Both the position numbers and the translations under genes were made by a program. Below are positions 62,488 through 64,000 of a stretch of DNA of 64,000 nucleotides, piece after piece. Position 1 is the first letter of the stretch. The number at the start of each line of letters is the position of its first letter. The DNA is from Bacteroidales bacterium (GTDB lineage: Bacteria; Bacteroidota; Bacteroidia; Bacteroidales; JAGOPY01), in NCBI GenBank assembly GCA_017991835.1, contig JAGOPY010000006.1, forward strand, positions 67,637 to 131,636. Reading direction: 5' to 3'. The notes under the pieces are model-generated. The model was given only the letters and a program-made list of their open reading frames with translations, did no database searches and was not told where the DNA came from.

Positions 62488-62883
62488 ATGACAGATCCGA
62501 TTGCAGATTTTTTGACCCGCGTCCGGAATGCCGTGATGGCCAACCACCGGATAGTGGAGATCCCTGCGTCCAATATCAAGAAGGATATCACCAAGATTCT
62601 CTTCGATAAAGGGTATATCCTGAATTATAAATTCGAGGATGAGCAAAAGCCCGGTGTGATCAAGATCGCACTGAAATATCACCCGGTCACCAAACAACCG
62701 GCTATCACCAATCTGACGCGTATCAGCAAACCCGGTTTGCGGCAGTATGCGGGAGCGGATGAACTGCCGAGGGTATTAAATGGTCTCGGGATTGCCATCC
62801 TGTCGACTTCCCAGGGTGTAATGACCGATAAGGAAGCCAGAAAACTAAACATTGGTGGTGAAGTTATTTGCTACGTAAGCTAA
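62488..62883 (+). CDS. rpsH: 30S ribosomal protein S8
   Basis: A 131-residue 16S-binding protein; in E. coli it also represses the spc operon. [20 protein letters not shown] starts it, and [20 protein letters not shown] with GGEVICYVS ends it. Confidence 0.98.
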   Translation: MTDPIADFLTRVRNAVMANHRIVEIPASNIKKDITKILFDKGYILNYKFEDEQKPGVIKIALKYHPVTKQPAITNLTRISKPGLRQYAGADELPRVLNGLGIAILSTSQGVMTDKEARKLNIGGEVICYVS

Positions 62884-62895
62884 AATCGAATCAGC

Positions 62896-63453
62896 ATGTC
62901 AAGAATAGGAAAATTACCGATAAACCTCCCTGCGGGAGTTCAGGTCAGTGTTACTGACGATAATACCGTCACCGTAAAGGGTCCGCTGGGTAGCCTCCAA
63001 CAGAAGGTCCACCCTGACATCAAGCTGGAAATGGCCGACGGCCATTTTACCATCACCCGGCCCAGCGATGAACGGCAGCACCGTTCAATGCACGGTCTTT
63101 ACCGTTCACTCCTGGCCAATATGGTCAAAGGGGTGTCGGAAGGATTTACCATAACCCAGGAACTTATCGGCGTAGGTTACAAAGCCCAGGCTACCGGCCA
63201 GCTTTTGGAGCTGACCCTCGGCTATTCCCATTACATTGTACTGGAGATGCCGCCGGAAATCAGTGTAACTACCGTTACCGAACGTGGTAAGAACCCTACC
63301 ATCATTATGAAATCCATTGATAAACAACTGATCGGCCAGGTTGCGGCCAAGATCCGTTCGTTCAGAAAACCGGAGCCGTATAAAGGCAAAGGTATTCGCT
63401 TCATGGGTGAGGAAGTCAGGAGAAAAGCCGGAAAAGCTGCTGCTGAAAAGTAA
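62896..63453 (+). CDS. rplF: 50S ribosomal protein L6
   Basis: A 185-residue protein near the factor-binding site, made of two similar domains. [20 protein letters not shown] and the conserved [20 protein letters not shown] near residue 155 identify it. Confidence 0.98.
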   Translation: MSRIGKLPINLPAGVQVSVTDDNTVTVKGPLGSLQQKVHPDIKLEMADGHFTITRPSDERQHRSMHGLYRSLLANMVKGVSEGFTITQELIGVGYKAQATGQLLELTLGYSHYIVLEMPPEISVTTVTERGKNPTIIMKSIDKQLIGQVAAKIRSFRKPEPYKGKGIRFMGEEVRRKAGKAAAEK

Positions 63454-63482
63454 TCGTTAAATTAATTATCCGGAGGTTCATC

Positions 63483-63860
63483 ATGAATTTAAGAACAGCA
63501 AAAAGAAATAACAGGAAAGACTATCGCCGTCTGAGGATTAAACTCAGGATCAGGAAGATCGTTAATGGCACTCCCGAAAGGCCCAGGCTGAGTGTATTCA
63601 GAAGCAATAAGCAAATATACTGCCAGCTGATCAACGACCTGGCGGGTCAGACTGTGGTTGCCGCCTCTTCCAGCGAAAAAGGAATTCTGGACAAGAAAGG
63701 AACAAAAACAGAAAAGGCAAAGATGGTCGGCCAGCTCATTGCTGAAAGGGCAAAGGAGCACGGTATCGAAACTGTGGTGTTTGACCGCGGTGGTTATCTG
63801 TACCATGGAAGGATTAAAGCATTGGCAGAAGCAGCCCGTGAAGGAGGTTTAAAATTTTAA
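63483..63860 (+). CDS. rplR: 50S ribosomal protein L18
   Basis: A 125-residue 5S-rRNA-binding protein. [20 protein letters not shown] near residue 33 and [20 protein letters not shown] near the end are typical. A CCGGAGGT sequence lies 7 to 8 bases upstream of the ATG, a rare Shine-Dalgarno match in this cluster. Confidence 0.97.
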   Translation: MNLRTAKRNNRKDYRRLRIKLRIRKIVNGTPERPRLSVFRSNKQIYCQLINDLAGQTVVAASSSEKGILDKKGTKTEKAKMVGQLIAERAKEHGIETVVFDRGGYLYHGRIKALAEAAREGGLKF

Positions 63861-63866
63861 GGAACT

Positions 63867-64000
63867 ATGGCAAACGCAATCGTAAAAAGAGTAAAATCGA
63901 GCGAAATCGAATTTAAGGACCGCCTGGTGAGCATCCAGCGCGTGACGAAAGTGACCAAAGGCGGACGTACCTTCAGTTTCTCGGCTATTGTAGTGGTTGG
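63867..64000 (+). CDS. rpsE: 30S ribosomal protein S5 (3' end beyond window)
   Basis: The first 44 codons are present, with [20 protein letters not shown] followed by [11 protein letters not shown], the S5 double-stranded-RNA-binding-domain start. It begins 6 bases after rplR, in the expected order. Confidence 0.95.
   Translation, partial: MANAIVKRVKSSEIEFKDRLVSIQRVTKVTKGGRTFSFSAIVVV

Overview
The window looks like a chromosome segment of an anaerobic or facultative member of the Bacteroidota, probably Bacteroidales-like. The support is: an ECF sigma/FecR/TonB-receptor cascade, a SecD-SecF fusion, the purM-prfA-pyrF block, a DUF4290-murA pair, outer-membrane proteins related to the type IX secretion system, a MurA with Asp in place of the active-site Cys, and promoters of the TTG-N19-21-TAnnTTTG type. 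Most genes lack a Shine-Dalgarno sequence.

Layout. 1-4.6 kb (minus): lipoprotein, ECF sigma factor, FecR anti-sigma factor and a TonB-dependent receptor cut by the window edge. 4.7-6.7 kb (minus): rpsP and rimM, then a DprA-like gene. 6.8-17.2 kb (minus): an AT-richer accessory island. In transcription order it holds a PLD-SNF2 helicase, an Eco57I-type methylase, a ParA-like ATPase with a small SAP/HeH-like partner, a proteasome-beta-like Ntn hydrolase with a 72-residue companion, and a further small hypothetical gene. This is the most promising place for an undescribed system, most likely phage defence. 17.3-22.9 kb (plus): a DnaE fused to a proofreading exonuclease, thioredoxin and a DUF58 protein. 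22.9-25.9 kb (minus): two outer-membrane beta-barrel proteins. 25.9-26.6 kb (plus): a DUF2461 protein.

26.9-36.2 kb (minus): secDF, tatA, a PorE-like multidomain OmpA protein, purM, prfA and pyrF. 36.5-39.95 kb (plus): a polyamine operon of arginine decarboxylase, agmatinase and a deoxyhypusine-synthase-family protein. 39.95-48.6 kb (minus): grpE-dnaJ with an ABC-2 exporter pair, DUF4290-murA, and a UvrD/PcrA helicase. 48.6-49.9 kb: a REP-associated tyrosine transposase flanked by arrays of a 93-bp palindromic repeat. 49.9-52.4 kb (minus): an overlapping three-gene operon of an isochorismatase-like hydrolase, a thioredoxin-reductase-like flavoprotein without CxxC, and an RlmN-like radical SAM protein. 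52.4-64 kb (plus): the str-S10-spc ribosomal protein cluster from rpsL to the start of rpsE, behind a strong promoter and a structured leader.

The core genes form ordinary housekeeping operons. The 6.8-17.2 kb island, the 49.9-52.4 kb operon and the repeat/transposase locus are the accessory parts. A conserved 40-bp element lies just upstream of three unrelated minus-strand genes (6713, 25861, 49440). All functional assignments rest on motifs read by eye; no database search was possible.
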